From Candidatus Nanopelagicales bacterium (GTDB lineage Bacteria; Actinomycetota; Actinomycetes; S36-B12; CAIYMF01), in NCBI GenBank assembly GCA_017882705.1, contig JADGOZ010000149.1:1-57651 (forward strand): DNA of 57,651 nt, read 5' to 3'. A program made the position numbers and the translations under genes. The notes below the pieces were generated by a model, which did not search any database, was not told the DNA's origin, and worked only from the letters and a program-made list of their open reading frames with translations. Below, in pieces: positions 10,286 through 18,977 of the stretch (positions are counted from its first letter, which is position 1; every line of letters starts with the position of its first letter).

Positions 10286-11664
10286 GCCCCGAGAGTAGGC
10301 GCTGACGGGCCGGCACCGAGGTCGCGCGGCAGCGTCACCCCGAGCAGCGCGCCGCCCTCGGGTGACGAGCCGGCGAACGCCCGGCCACCGAGGCGCGTCG
10401 CGAGCCGGCCGACGAGCGCGAGGCCGACGCCCGTGCCGACCTGGCGGACGCCGCGGTAGCGCTCGTGCAGGGCTGCGGGCTCGAAGGCGACCCGCACGTC
10501 GTCCGGCGTGAGACCGGGTCCGCCGTCGCGCACCTCGATCCTTGCGCCGCCGGGCTCCGCCCGGACGGCGAGGACGAGCGGGCGGCCCGCCGGCGTGACC
10601 CGCAGGGCGTTCTCGGCCAGGTTGTCGACGATCTGACGCACGCGCAGCGGGTCGGTGCGCACGACCACGGGCCCGGCCGGGAGCTCGAGGCCGAACAGGA
10701 CGCCCTCGCGCTGGCAGCGGGCGGCCCAGACCTGACCGGCGTCCGCGCCGAGCGCGGTGAGATCGACGTCGACGGGCGCGAGCCGGACATCGGCCGCGCC
10801 GAGGCGGGAGAGGTCGAGAAGGTCGGCGACGAGCCGCTCGAGGCGATGGGACTCCGCGAGCACGGTGGCCCCCGTCGCGGCGACGTCGGCCGGCGGCACG
10901 ATGCCGTCGGCCAGGGCCTCGGCGTAGCCGGTGATGCCGGTCAGCGGGGTGCGCAGCTCGTGCGACACCGACAGCAGGAAGTCGCGCTGCCGGCCCTCGC
11001 TCGTGGCCAGGGCGTCGCTGAGCCGGTTGAGCGACTGCGAGACCGACGCCACCTCGGCCGGTCCCTCCGGGACCAGTGCGACGTCGCGTGCGCCCGTGGC
11101 CATCCTCTCCGCGGCCAGGGCGGCGTCGCGCAGCGGGCGGACGACACGACGTGCCGCGAGCGCGCCGACGACGACCGCGACGACGAGTCCGACGAGCAGA
11201 GCGAGCGCCAGGCGGCGCAGCGCGAGTCCCGTCTGGGATCCGGCGACCGAGGCGTCCTGCACGAGGAACGCCGAGGTGGTGCTGGAGGCCTGTCGGCCCT
11301 CGACGAACACCCGGCCGGCAGACGTCGAGCGCACGTCGCTCACCGTGCCGCCGGACTGCGTCACGGCGAGGTCCGCCTCCGTGACCGGTGGCTGCGGGCC
11401 GCGCCGGCGTACGACCTGGACGGTGATGCCCTCGGCGGCGAGGACGGTCCGCAGGCGTGCGAGGCCCGCGGCGCCCTGGCCGCTCTCGGCGCGCGCAACG
11501 ACGTCGCTCACGATGTCGGCCTGCGTCGCGAGCTGGTCGCGGGCCTGGTTCTCCGACGCGTGCGCGACGAGCGGATAGGAGACCAGCCCGGTCACGAGCA
11601 CGGCGATGGCCGCGACGAGCGCCGCGACGAGGGCGAGCTGCGCCGTGAGCGAGCGTCGGGTCAC
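10282..11664 (-). CDS. Sensor histidine kinase
   Basis: 460 aa. An N-terminal helix, an extracytoplasmic sensor loop of about 130 residues, a second helix (LALALLVGLVVAVVVGALAARR), a HAMP segment, a HisKA domain with the phosphoacceptor His in LSVSHELRTPLTG, and an HATPase domain with N-box DNLAENALRVT, G1 DGGPGL and G2 GTGVGLALVG. The GTG start at 11664 overlaps the response regulator stop. It presumably phosphorylates that regulator. The signal is unknown. Confidence 0.95.
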   Translation of the reverse strand: MTRRSLTAQLALVAALVAAIAVLVTGLVSYPLVAHASENQARDQLATQADIVSDVVARAESGQGAAGLARLRTVLAAEGITVQVVRRRGPQPPVTEADLAVTQSGGTVSDVRSTSAGRVFVEGRQASSTTSAFLVQDASVAGSQTGLALRRLALALLVGLVVAVVVGALAARRVVRPLRDAALAAERMATGARDVALVPEGPAEVASVSQSLNRLSDALATSEGRQRDFLLSVSHELRTPLTGITGYAEALADGIVPPADVAATGATVLAESHRLERLVADLLDLSRLGAADVRLAPVDVDLTALGADAGQVWAARCQREGVLFGLELPAGPVVVRTDPLRVRQIVDNLAENALRVTPAGRPLVLAVRAEPGGARIEVRDGGPGLTPDDVRVAFEPAALHERYRGVRQVGTGVGLALVGRLATRLGGRAFAGSSPEGGALLGVTLPRDLGAGPSAPTLGA

Positions 11665-12371
11665 GGAGCGGCTCCGCGGGCCTCGGCGCTGTAGCCCACG
11701 CCGCGCACGGTGCGGATCGGGCTCGCCGCGCCGAGCTTGGCGCGGACCTGCGCGACATGGACGTCGACGGTGCGCGTGCCGACGACGGCGGCGTAGCCCC
11801 ACACCTCGCTGAGCAGCTGCTCCCGGCTGAAGACTCGACCAGGTGCGCGCATCAGGCGCTCGAGCAGGTCGAACTCGGTGGCGGTGAGCTCCACCTCGAC
11901 GGAGTCGACGGTCACCCGATGGGTGACCCGGTCGACCGAGACTCCCCCGATCACGAGCGGCGCGGACGCGGTCGGCGGACCGTCGACCCGGCGCAGCACC
12001 GTCTTCACCCGGGCGACGACCTCGCGCGGCGAGAACGGCTTGGTGATGTAGTCGTCGGCGCCGAGCTCGAGCCCGAGCACCCGGTCGATCTCGTCGTCAC
12101 GCGCGGTGCAGAACAGGACAGGCACCCAGTCGTCGTCGGCCCGCAGCCGCCGGCACACCTCGGTGCCGTCCATCTCCGGGAGTCCTACGTCGAGCACGAT
12201 CGCGACCGGCTTGAGCGACCGCGCCGCCGCCAGCCCGCCCCGCCCGTCGCGCTCCACGTGCACGCCGTAGCCCTCGCGAGCGAGGTACATCCGCAGCAGG
12301 TCCGCGATGGCAGCCTCGTCCTCCACGACGAGCACCAGTCCACGCTCACCGGAGGTCGCACCAGATGTCAC
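11661..12371 (-). CDS. OmpR-family response regulator
   Basis: 236 aa. Receiver domain (residues ~12-125) with the acidic pair in VVEDE, the phosphoacceptor Asp in VLDVGLPEMDG and the conserved Lys in ITKPFSPRE, followed by a winged-helix DNA-binding domain (LLERLMRAPGRVFSREQLL to VDVHVAQVRAKL). GTG start. First gene of the RR-HK-DUF2752 unit, 151 nt after the HGxxPAAW gene. A transcription regulator whose targets cannot be read from the sequence; the trp genes around it are only a positional suggestion. Confidence 0.95.
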   Translation of the reverse strand: MTSGATSGERGLVLVVEDEAAIADLLRMYLAREGYGVHVERDGRGGLAAARSLKPVAIVLDVGLPEMDGTEVCRRLRADDDWVPVLFCTARDDEIDRVLGLELGADDYITKPFSPREVVARVKTVLRRVDGPPTASAPLVIGGVSVDRVTHRVTVDSVEVELTATEFDLLERLMRAPGRVFSREQLLSEVWGYAAVVGTRTVDVHVAQVRAKLGAASPIRTVRGVGYSAEARGAAP

Positions 12372-12522
12372 GGCGACAGCGTCGCAGAGCGATCGCCCGG
12401 ATCACGTGACGCGGACGTTCGAGTCGTGTCAGACCCGAGGACGAGGGGTCGCATCAACAGCCGAGGCCGATCCGCTGGGGCGGCCCCGACGCGAGCCACC
12501 CCGCGGGTGCTCGCTGGGAGGG

Positions 12523-12729
12523 CTAGCTGCTGGGCGCGCCCATGCCCATCATGCCCATGACCTTGCCGACGATCGCGCCGACTACGGCGAGGCCGACCGC
12601 ACCGATCCAGAACAGCGGCCAGTTGCCCATGAGGACGGCGACGGCTCCGACGACGAAGGCGATCATCACGATCGTCACGGCCGTCCACGCGGCGGGCGTG
12701 TTGCCGTGGTACTCGTGCTCGGCGGTCAT
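12523..12729 (-). CDS. HGxxPAAW-family small membrane protein
   Basis: 68 aa. N-terminal motif HGNTPAAWT defines the actinobacterial HGxxPAAW family, followed by two helices (VTIVMIAFVVGAVAVLMG and FWIGAVGLAVVGAIVGKVMG) and a Met/Gly-rich tail. Function unknown. A strong GAGGAGG ribosome site precedes the ATG at 12729; longer in-frame starts upstream would overlap the trp membrane protein gene. It occurs near trpE/trpC in relatives. Confidence 0.85.
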   Translation of the reverse strand: MTAEHEYHGNTPAAWTAVTIVMIAFVVGAVAVLMGNWPLFWIGAVGLAVVGAIVGKVMGMMGMGAPSS

Positions 12730-12766
12730 CGCGGGTCCTCCTCGGTGGCGGTCGGCGGTCATTGTG

Positions 12767-13438
12767 TCAGGCTTCCCCGCCCGCGCCCAGCGTCGGGTCC
12801 GCCGACGTGTCGTGCGCCGTGGGATCGTGCTGCTCCACGGTCGGGTCGATTCCCTCGTCGAGCTGGTCCCAGGCCGACCGCGCGCGCGGCTCGGGCCGCG
12901 CACCGGAGGGAGCGTCGTGCCGCTCGTAGCGGCGGCCCATCTCCGGCCAGGACCTGCTCGTGGCCACGGCGAGCAGGCCGCCCGCGGCCACGACGAGGCC
13001 GGCCAGCACGCCGACCACCCACCATCCGGTCACCGTCGTCACCGGATCCCCGACGTCGACACCCGCCTTCTCCGAGACGAGCGTGCGGATCGTGTCACCC
13101 ACGCCGAGGGTCGTGCTCCACAGCCGGGAGAAGTCCCAGGCGACGTAGGCGACCGCGAGGCCTGCGAGGACGAGCAGCGTGCCGATCAGGATGCGGCCGG
13201 CCCGGCGGGTGGCCGCCAGGCCTGCGACGCCGGCCAGGGCGAGCACGGCCACGGCCACGCCCGCGGGTGTGAGGTCGGTGCCGCTGAGCGCGACCATGAG
13301 GGTGGGGAGGCCGGAACCGCCGACCGTGGTGGTCGACCACGTGCGGCCGTAAGCCACGATCAGCGAGACGGCGCCCGCGACCAGCAGGCCGAGCGCCAGG
13401 GCGTAGCCCCGTCGGTCGGGCGCGGGTGCGTCGGTCAT
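12767..13438 (-). CDS. Trp-region conserved membrane protein (TIGR02234-like)
   Basis: 223 aa with four membrane helices in the first ~170 residues, a conserved-looking extracytoplasmic loop (YGRTWSTTTVGG) between helices 1 and 2, and an acidic, disordered C-terminal tail. The start overlaps the trpE stop by 4 nt. Matches the family found immediately after trpE in actinobacteria. Whether it transports, senses or anchors anything is unknown. Confidence 0.85.
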   Translation of the reverse strand: MTDAPAPDRRGYALALGLLVAGAVSLIVAYGRTWSTTTVGGSGLPTLMVALSGTDLTPAGVAVAVLALAGVAGLAATRRAGRILIGTLLVLAGLAVAYVAWDFSRLWSTTLGVGDTIRTLVSEKAGVDVGDPVTTVTGWWVVGVLAGLVVAAGGLLAVATSRSWPEMGRRYERHDAPSGARPEPRARSAWDQLDEGIDPTVEQHDPTAHDTSADPTLGAGGEA

Positions 13439-15003
13439 GAGCCGGCCGGGCGCATGGTGGCGGCCATCGCCACCGCGCGCAGGACCGCAGCGGCCTTGTT
13501 GCGGCACTCGTCGTACTCGGTCTCCGGCACGGAGTCGGCGACGAGGCCCGCGCCGGCCTGCACGTGGACGACGCCGTCCTTGATGACGCCGGTGCGGATG
13601 GCGATGGCGGTGTCGAGGTCGCCGGCGAAGTCGAGGTAGCCGACGACGCCGGCGTACACACCACGGCGCACCGGCTCGAGCTCGTCGATGATCGCCATCG
13701 CGCGCGGCTTCGGCGCACCCGAGAGCGTGCCCGCGGGGAACGTCGCCGCCAGCGCGTCGTAGGCCGTCCTGCCCTCGGCCAGGGTGCCGACGACCGTCGA
13801 GACGATGTGCATGATGTGGCTGTAGCGCTCGACGGACATGAAGTCGACGACCTCGACCGTGCCAGGGGCGCACACCCGCCCGAGGTCGTTGCGGCCGAGG
13901 TCGACGAGCATGAGGTGCTCGGCGCGCTCCTTCTCGTCGGCGAGGAGGTCCTCCGCGAGGGCGTTGTCGGCCTCCGGCGTCGCACCACGCGGCCGCGAGC
14001 CCGCGATGGGGTGCATGGTGGCGCGGCCGTCGGCGACCTTGACGAGCGCCTCGGGCGAGGACCCGACGACGTCGAAGGCGACCTCGTCGGACAGCGAGCC
14101 GTCGGCTGTCGCGACGGGCACGCGCAGCAGGTACATGTAGGGGCTCGGGTTCGTCACGCGCAGCACCCGGTAGACGTCCAGCGACGACGCGGGGCACGGC
14201 GCCGTGAACCGCTGGGACAGGACGATCTGGAACGCGTCGCCGGCGCGGATGTACTCCTTGCACGCCTCGACGCCCGCGAGGTAGTCGGCTCGCTCGGTGC
14301 GCGAGGAGACCTCGACCTGCGCGTCGGCGTCGTAGGTCGAGGCGGACGCCGCGGCGCTGCCGGCGAGGTCGGACTGCATCGCGTCGAGACGGCGTACGGC
14401 GTCGGCCCAGGCGTCGTCGACGCGGTCGTCGCTGTCGTCGTAGTTGATGGCGTTCGCGATCAGCAGCACGGAGCCGTCGTGGTGGTCGAGGACGGCGAGG
14501 TCGGTGGCGAGGAGCATGGCGACCTCGGGGACGCCGATCTCGTCGGGGTTGGCGTCGGGGAGCCGCTCCCAGCGGCGGACCGAGTCGTAGGAGAGGTAGC
14601 CGACCATCCCCCCGGTGAGCGGCGGCAGCCCGGGCAGGCGCTCGGTGTGGAGCGCGGCGATGGTGTCGCGCAGCGCGGAGAGCGGGTCGCCGCCCGTCGG
14701 CAGTCCGACCGGCGCGTTGCCGAACCACCGCGTGGCACCGTCGACCTCGGTGAGCATGGCGGCGCTGCGCACGCCGACGAAGGAGTAGCGCGACCAGGCG
14801 CGGCCGTGCTCGGCCGACTCGAGCAGGAACGTGCCGGCGCGCTCGCCCGCGAGCTTGCGGTAGAGACCGATCGGCGTCTCGCCGTCGGCGAGGAGCCGAC
14901 GCACCACGGGGATGACCCTGCGGTCGCGCGCGAGCTCGCGGAAACCGGCGAGGTCCGGCGCGGCCGACCCCGCGAAGGTCGGGGCGTACGGCGTTGCGGT
15001 CAT
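13435..15003 (-). CDS. trpE: Anthranilate synthase component I
   Basis: 522 aa. Makes anthranilate from chorismate, using ammonia from the TrpG glutaminase (not in the window). N-terminal region carries the LLESAEHGR feedback-site-like segment that usually binds tryptophan; the chorismate-binding half shows [60 protein letters not shown] and [15 protein letters not shown]. The start at 15003 overlaps the hisI stop, so expression is tied to hisI. Confidence 0.97.
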   Translation of the reverse strand: MTATPYAPTFAGSAAPDLAGFRELARDRRVIPVVRRLLADGETPIGLYRKLAGERAGTFLLESAEHGRAWSRYSFVGVRSAAMLTEVDGATRWFGNAPVGLPTGGDPLSALRDTIAALHTERLPGLPPLTGGMVGYLSYDSVRRWERLPDANPDEIGVPEVAMLLATDLAVLDHHDGSVLLIANAINYDDSDDRVDDAWADAVRRLDAMQSDLAGSAAASASTYDADAQVEVSSRTERADYLAGVEACKEYIRAGDAFQIVLSQRFTAPCPASSLDVYRVLRVTNPSPYMYLLRVPVATADGSLSDEVAFDVVGSSPEALVKVADGRATMHPIAGSRPRGATPEADNALAEDLLADEKERAEHLMLVDLGRNDLGRVCAPGTVEVVDFMSVERYSHIMHIVSTVVGTLAEGRTAYDALAATFPAGTLSGAPKPRAMAIIDELEPVRRGVYAGVVGYLDFAGDLDTAIAIRTGVIKDGVVHVQAGAGLVADSVPETEYDECRNKAAAVLRAVAMAATMRPAGS

Positions 15004-15443
15004 GCTCGGTCTCCGTCGCTGGCGGGCGCACGGTCCAGGACCGGCGTGAGGTCGAGCAGGAGGTCGGCGTCGAAGCAGGTCCGGTCGCCCGTGTGGCACG
15101 CGGCGCCCACCTGGTCCACCGCCAGCAGCACGGCGTCGCCGTCGCAGTCGAGCCGGACGGAACGCACGTGCTGAGCGTGACCGGACGTGTCGCCCTTCAC
15201 CCAGTACTCCCGGCGCGACCGCGACCAGTAGGTGGCTCGACCGGTCTCGAGGGTGCGTCGCAGCGCCTCGGCGTCCATCCACGCGAGCATGAGCACCTCA
15301 CCGGTGTCCCACTGCTGGGCCACGGCGGCCACCAGGCCGTGCTCGTCGCGCCTGAGACGCGCCTCGACGGCGCGCCAGGACCCGGCGTCGGGCGCGAAGG
15401 GCTGCTGCGGCGCGTCGTCGGGTTCCTGCTGCACGTCGGCCAT
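15000..15443 (-). CDS. hisI: Phosphoribosyl-AMP cyclohydrolase
   Basis: 147 aa. Opens the adenine ring of PR-AMP in histidine synthesis; zinc enzyme. Family motifs: [27 protein letters not shown], and the metal ligands in [11 protein letters not shown] and [12 protein letters not shown]. No HisE domain is fused. I chose the ATG at 15443 (MADVQQEP) because longer forms would read into the divergent lipoprotein gene. First gene of the hisI-trpE unit. Confidence 0.95.
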   Translation of the reverse strand: MADVQQEPDDAPQQPFAPDAGSWRAVEARLRRDEHGLVAAVAQQWDTGEVLMLAWMDAEALRRTLETGRATYWSRSRREYWVKGDTSGHAQHVRSVRLDCDGDAVLLAVDQVGAACHTGDRTCFDADLLLDLTPVLDRAPASDGDRA

Positions 15444-15516
15444 TCTGCCGTGCCGCTGCCACCGGGTTTCGCACGCACGTGGGATGATCGGCGCCAGTCG
15501 AACGATCGGGCAGCGC

Positions 15517-16164
15517 ATGAGTGGCACGACCTCGTCAGAGCCGCCCCTCGGCGGCGCTCCCCGGCCCCCACGTGATCCGTTCGCCCCGCCGGACGGCGAC
15601 CTGATGTTCCCGGCGGCGACCGACGACAGCTGGCAGCAGGGCACGACGTCGGGATCCGGTCGACGCTGGGTGCTCGTGGTCGCCGCCGTCGCCGTCCTCG
15701 TCGTGGTCGCCGGCTCGGTCGCCGTGGGCGTGCGCGTGCTCTCCAGCGCGACCAGCGGCCAGTCGGACGTCGCATCCCCCGGGTCGTCGGCCTCCGTCGG
15801 TTCCCTCGCGATCGGCGCCTGCTACCGGCTGCAGGGCGACGACCGCACCGCCGACAGCGTCGGTGACGTCGACATCGTCGCGTGCACGACGCCGCACGAC
15901 GGTCAGGTCTACGCCCATGTCCCGCTGAACTACGCCGACTACCCGGGCGACGCCGAGCTGTCGACCGCCGCGGACGCCGGCTGCGCCGACCAGGACGGCG
16001 TCGCGCTCGACCGGGCGGTGCGCGCCATCGACACGATCTCCCTGGCCTGGTACGGCCCGCTCGAGGCCGACTGGGCCGACACCCCGCACGTCGCCGCGTG
16101 CGTCATCGAGTCCGACGACCCGAACGGGCTGACCCGCTCCTGGACCTCGGGCGCCACGGCGTAA
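15517..16164 (+). CDS. Membrane-anchored Septum_form-domain protein
   Basis: 215 aa. Pro-rich cytoplasmic N-terminus, one membrane helix near residues 52-72 ([21 protein letters not shown]), then an extracytoplasmic domain with four cysteines ([35 protein letters not shown]), the pattern of Septum_form domains in actinobacteria. Function in division is implied by the family name only. The ATG at 15517 is divergent from hisI with a 73-nt gap. Confidence 0.75.
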   Translation: MSGTTSSEPPLGGAPRPPRDPFAPPDGDLMFPAATDDSWQQGTTSGSGRRWVLVVAAVAVLVVVAGSVAVGVRVLSSATSGQSDVASPGSSASVGSLAIGACYRLQGDDRTADSVGDVDIVACTTPHDGQVYAHVPLNYADYPGDAELSTAADAGCADQDGVALDRAVRAIDTISLAWYGPLEADWADTPHVAACVIESDDPNGLTRSWTSGATA

Positions 16165-16202
16165 CGACGCGGGCAGGCCCAGCCGGCCGGGCTCGGTGCG
16201 GC

Positions 16203-16910
16203 TCAGGCGCGGCGCATCCAGGACGTGGTCGGCTCGCAGTAGAGCAGCCACAGGACGACGCCGTGCCAGACGACATCGATCACATTGCCGGCGCTCGGCG
16301 CGGTCACGAGGGCGTACGCCGAGAACAGGGTGCCGACGACGACGACGACCCGCAGCCACTTCAGGCTGCTCCGGCTGCCCCGCACCACCCCGACGCCGAG
16401 CGCGAACCAGACGACGCCGAGCACCAGGGTGATCCCGAGGATGACCTGCACGATCGGGAGGACCGACGCCCCGATGCCGCCACCCGCCGAGGAGATCGCG
16501 GACGAGAACGCGGCCAGCGCAGCGAGCCCGATGAGCGAGGACACGACGCCCCAGACACCGGTGATGACGGACAGGACCCCGGCGGCGAGCACGGGGCCGG
16601 GACGCTCGTCCGGGACCCGCGTCGGCGCTGCGGCATGGGCGGCGCGACCCGGCTGGCCGGGGCCGCCCCAGGTCGTCACCATGCCGGGCGCGGCGATCGG
16701 GGCCGCGGCGACGCCCGGCGCGGCGAACGGCCCGGTGGGCGCGGCCGCGACGTCGAGCGGCGTGCCGAACTGGTTGACGGCGCCGGGGGCATAGGCCCAC
16801 GAGGGGTCGGTCGGGGCCGACCGTGCCGGAGCACCCGGGGTGCCCGCGGCGGCGTCGGGCGCGGCGACGGGTCGCCCCGTCGCGAAGAAGTCGTAGCTCG
16901 GCTCCGGCAT
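16203..16910 (-). CDS. Pro/Ala-rich membrane protein of unknown function
   Basis: 235 aa. About 95 residues of low-complexity Ala/Pro-rich cytoplasmic sequence, then four helices (AAGVLSVITGVWGVVSSLIG; VLPIVQVILGITLVLGVVWF; WLRVVVVVGTLFSAYALV; VIDVVWHGVVLWLLYC). Resembles the DUF4190/DUF4064-like small integral proteins of actinobacteria, but I cannot name a family with confidence. Convergent with the preceding lipoprotein-like gene; ATG at 16910 with GGGAGG upstream. Confidence 0.7.
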   Translation of the reverse strand: MPEPSYDFFATGRPVAAPDAAAGTPGAPARSAPTDPSWAYAPGAVNQFGTPLDVAAAPTGPFAAPGVAAAPIAAPGMVTTWGGPGQPGRAAHAAAPTRVPDERPGPVLAAGVLSVITGVWGVVSSLIGLAALAAFSSAISSAGGGIGASVLPIVQVILGITLVLGVVWFALGVGVVRGSRSSLKWLRVVVVVGTLFSAYALVTAPSAGNVIDVVWHGVVLWLLYCEPTTSWMRRA

Positions 16911-17041
16911 GACGCACCCCTCCCGGACGCGGACCCACGGCACTCCCCCGCACCCGCTCGTACCACTCGCTTCGGCAGGTCGGGACACCTCCTTGACCCC
17001 TCCCGCGGGGGACGCCGGCGTGCCAGGCGGCCCGGCCTGCC

Positions 17042-17047
17042 TAGGGT
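17042..17047 (+). promoter_or_regulatory. -10 box (TAGGGT) for a leaderless gene
   Basis: TAGGGT, then six bases, then the ATG at 17054. The expected transcription start falls on the start codon; there is no ribosome site. Confidence 0.55.
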
Positions 17048-17053
17048 GGGCGG

Positions 17054-17701
17054 ATGACCGCACCCGCGAACGCCCTCGCCGTCTCGGAGCGCGCCGCGCT
17101 CGCCGACCTCATGGCCGAGCTCGGCCCGGACGCCCCGACCCTGTGCGGCTCCTGGACCACCCGCGACCTCGCCGCGCACCTCATCGTGCGGGCCACGAGG
17201 CCCGACGCCGCGGCCGGCATCCTCGTCCCGCCGCTCGCCGGCTACACCGACAAGGTCATGGCCGCGGTCGGACGACGCGACTGGCGCTCCATCGTCGCGG
17301 AGGTCCGTCAGGGCCCGCCGCGCTGGTCCCCGGTGTCGCTCGCGGCCGTCGACGCGGCGACCAACACCGTCGAGTACTTCGTCCACCTCGAGGACGTGCG
17401 CCGCGCGACCGACCCGTGGGAGCCGCGCGAGCTGCCTGCGGCCGATGTCGCCACGCTCTGGTCGCAGGCCCAGCGGGCCGGAGGCTTCCTGCTGCGCCGC
17501 TCTCCCGTCGGCGTCGTCTACGCCCCGACGGAAGGACCCGCGGCCGGGACCCGCCACGTGGCGAGGAAGGGCGAGCGCGCGGTGGTGCTCGCCGGACCGG
17601 TGGGCGAGATCGTGCTGGCGACGTACGGGCGCGTGACGCGCGGCCTCGAGATCGGCGGGGACGACGCGGACGTCGCGGCGTTCCTCGCGTTCCCGCGCTA
17701 G
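17054..17701 (+). CDS. TIGR03085-family metal-binding protein (DinB/maleylpyruvate isomerase-like)
   Basis: 215 aa. N-terminal four-helix DinB-like domain: LCGSWTTRDLAAHLIVR carries the conserved W-x-x-x-D-L-x-x-H pattern and EYFVHLEDVRRA supplies another His/Glu set, typical of the mycothiol-dependent maleylpyruvate isomerase superfamily. Substrate unknown; mycothiol use is a family expectation only. It ends a few bases before the convergent hisF stop. Confidence 0.85.
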   Translation: MTAPANALAVSERAALADLMAELGPDAPTLCGSWTTRDLAAHLIVRATRPDAAAGILVPPLAGYTDKVMAAVGRRDWRSIVAEVRQGPPRWSPVSLAAVDAATNTVEYFVHLEDVRRATDPWEPRELPAADVATLWSQAQRAGGFLLRRSPVGVVYAPTEGPAAGTRHVARKGERAVVLAGPVGEIVLATYGRVTRGLEIGGDDADVAAFLAFPR

Positions 17702-18502
17702 CTAGCGAGCCAGGACCGACGGGTCCGGGGCACGGCGCACGGCGTGCCCGGAGTCCGCGAGCGCGCGCTTCACCTCGCCGATCGTGAGGACGCCGAAGTG
17801 GAACACGCTGGCCGCGAGCACGGCGTCGGCGCCCGCGTCGACCGCCGGAGCGAAGTCCTCGAGCTTGCCGGCGCCCCCGCTCGCGATCACGGGCACGCTG
17901 ACCTCGGTCCGGACGGCGCGGATCAGGTCGAGGTCGTAGCCGTCCCTCGTGCCGTCGGCGTCCATCGAGTTGAGCAGGATCTCCCCCGCCCCGAGCTCGG
18001 CGGCACGCACGGCCCAGCCGAGCGCGTCGATGCCGGTGGAGCGACGCCCGCCGTGGGTCGTGACCTCCCAGCCGGACGCGGTCACGACGCCCCCGGGGCA
18101 GCGTCGCGCGTCGATCGAGAGCACCACGCACTGCGCGCCGAAGCGGTCGGCGGCCTCGCGCAGCAGCTCGGGACGCGCGATGGCCGCGGTGTTCACGCCG
18201 ACCTTGTCGGCGCCGGCGCGCAGCAGCCGGTCGATGTCGTCCGGCTCGCGCACGCCACCGCCGACCGTCAGCGGGATGAAGACCTGCTCCGCCGTACGCC
18301 GGACCACGTCGTAGGTCGTCTCGCGGTCGCCGCTGCTCGCGGTGATGTCGAGGAACACGAGCTCGTCGGCGCCCTGCAGGTCGTAGGCGCGGGCGAGCTC
18401 CACCGGGTCACCGGCGTCGCGCAGGTCGACGAAGTTGACGCCCTTGACCACGCGGCCGGCGTCGACGTCGAGACACGGGATCACCCGCACGGCCACCGAC
18501 AT
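17702..18502 (-). CDS. hisF: Imidazole glycerol phosphate synthase cyclase subunit
   Basis: 266 aa. Pairs with HisH to make IGP and AICAR from PRFAR. TIM barrel with catalytic Asp in [15 protein letters not shown] and in VLSIDARR, and phosphate loops [15 protein letters not shown] and ASGGAGK. It stands alone, about 9 kb from hisH and hisA, which in most relatives are adjacent. ATG is 6 nt after a TAGGCT box. C-terminal tail is slightly longer than usual. Confidence 0.97.
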   Translation of the reverse strand: MSVAVRVIPCLDVDAGRVVKGVNFVDLRDAGDPVELARAYDLQGADELVFLDITASSGDRETTYDVVRRTAEQVFIPLTVGGGVREPDDIDRLLRAGADKVGVNTAAIARPELLREAADRFGAQCVVLSIDARRCPGGVVTASGWEVTTHGGRRSTGIDALGWAVRAAELGAGEILLNSMDADGTRDGYDLDLIRAVRTEVSVPVIASGGAGKLEDFAPAVDAGADAVLAASVFHFGVLTIGEVKRALADSGHAVRRAPDPSVLAR

Positions 18503-18508
18503 GCGGCC

Positions 18509-18514
18509 AGCCTA
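18509..18514 (-). promoter_or_regulatory. -10 box (TAGGCT) for leaderless hisF
   Basis: Minus-strand TAGGCT followed by six bases and the hisF ATG. Having its own promoter fits hisF being detached from the rest of the his genes. Confidence 0.55.
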
Positions 18515-18553
18515 CGGACCTCCGCTCACCGTGCGGCGGGCGCGGTGCTCACG

Positions 18554-18559
18554 TAGCGT
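18554..18559 (+). promoter_or_regulatory. -10 box (TAGCGT) for the PPOX-like gene
   Basis: TAGCGT, seven bases, then the ATG at 18567; divergent from the hisF box 40 nt away, so the two promoters share one 64-nt gap. Confidence 0.45.
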
Positions 18560-18566
18560 TCGGAGC

Positions 18567-18977
18567 ATGAGCGCATCGACCAACGCCGAGATCGAGCGGC
18601 TCGGTGCCGCGACCTACCTGTCGCTCACGACGTTCCGCAAGGACGGGACGCCCGTCGCGACCCCGGTCTGGGCCAGCAAGGACGGCGAGCACCTCTACGT
18701 ATGGACCGAGACCGACGCCGGGAAGATCAAGCGGCTCAGGAACAACGGCCGCGTCCTCCTGGCGCCGTGCGACTCGCGCGGCGGCCTGCAGGGCGCCCAG
18801 GTCGCGGGCACCGCGGTCGTGCTCGGCACGACGTCCGACGTCGAGCGGCTCAGGAGGCTGCACCGGGCGAAGTACGGCCTGCAGTTCCGGCTGTTCGACG
18901 GCTTCGCATCGCTGTTCCGTCGGGCTCGCGGCCACGTCGTGATCGAGATCAGCGTGCCGGAGGCCGACGCCGCCTGA
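18567..18977 (+). CDS. PPOX-class F420/FMN-dependent oxidoreductase-like protein
   Basis: 136 aa split-barrel flavin/F420-binding fold: ATYLSLTTFRKDGTPVATPVW is the typical opening, followed by LYVWTETDAGKIKRLRNN and RVLLAPCDSRG. Family members reduce substrates with F420H2 or bind FMN or biliverdin; the substrate here is unknown. Its 3' end overlaps the convergent acyltransferase gene by 29 nt. Confidence 0.85.
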   Translation: MSASTNAEIERLGAATYLSLTTFRKDGTPVATPVWASKDGEHLYVWTETDAGKIKRLRNNGRVLLAPCDSRGGLQGAQVAGTAVVLGTTSDVERLRRLHRAKYGLQFRLFDGFASLFRRARGHVVIEISVPEADAA

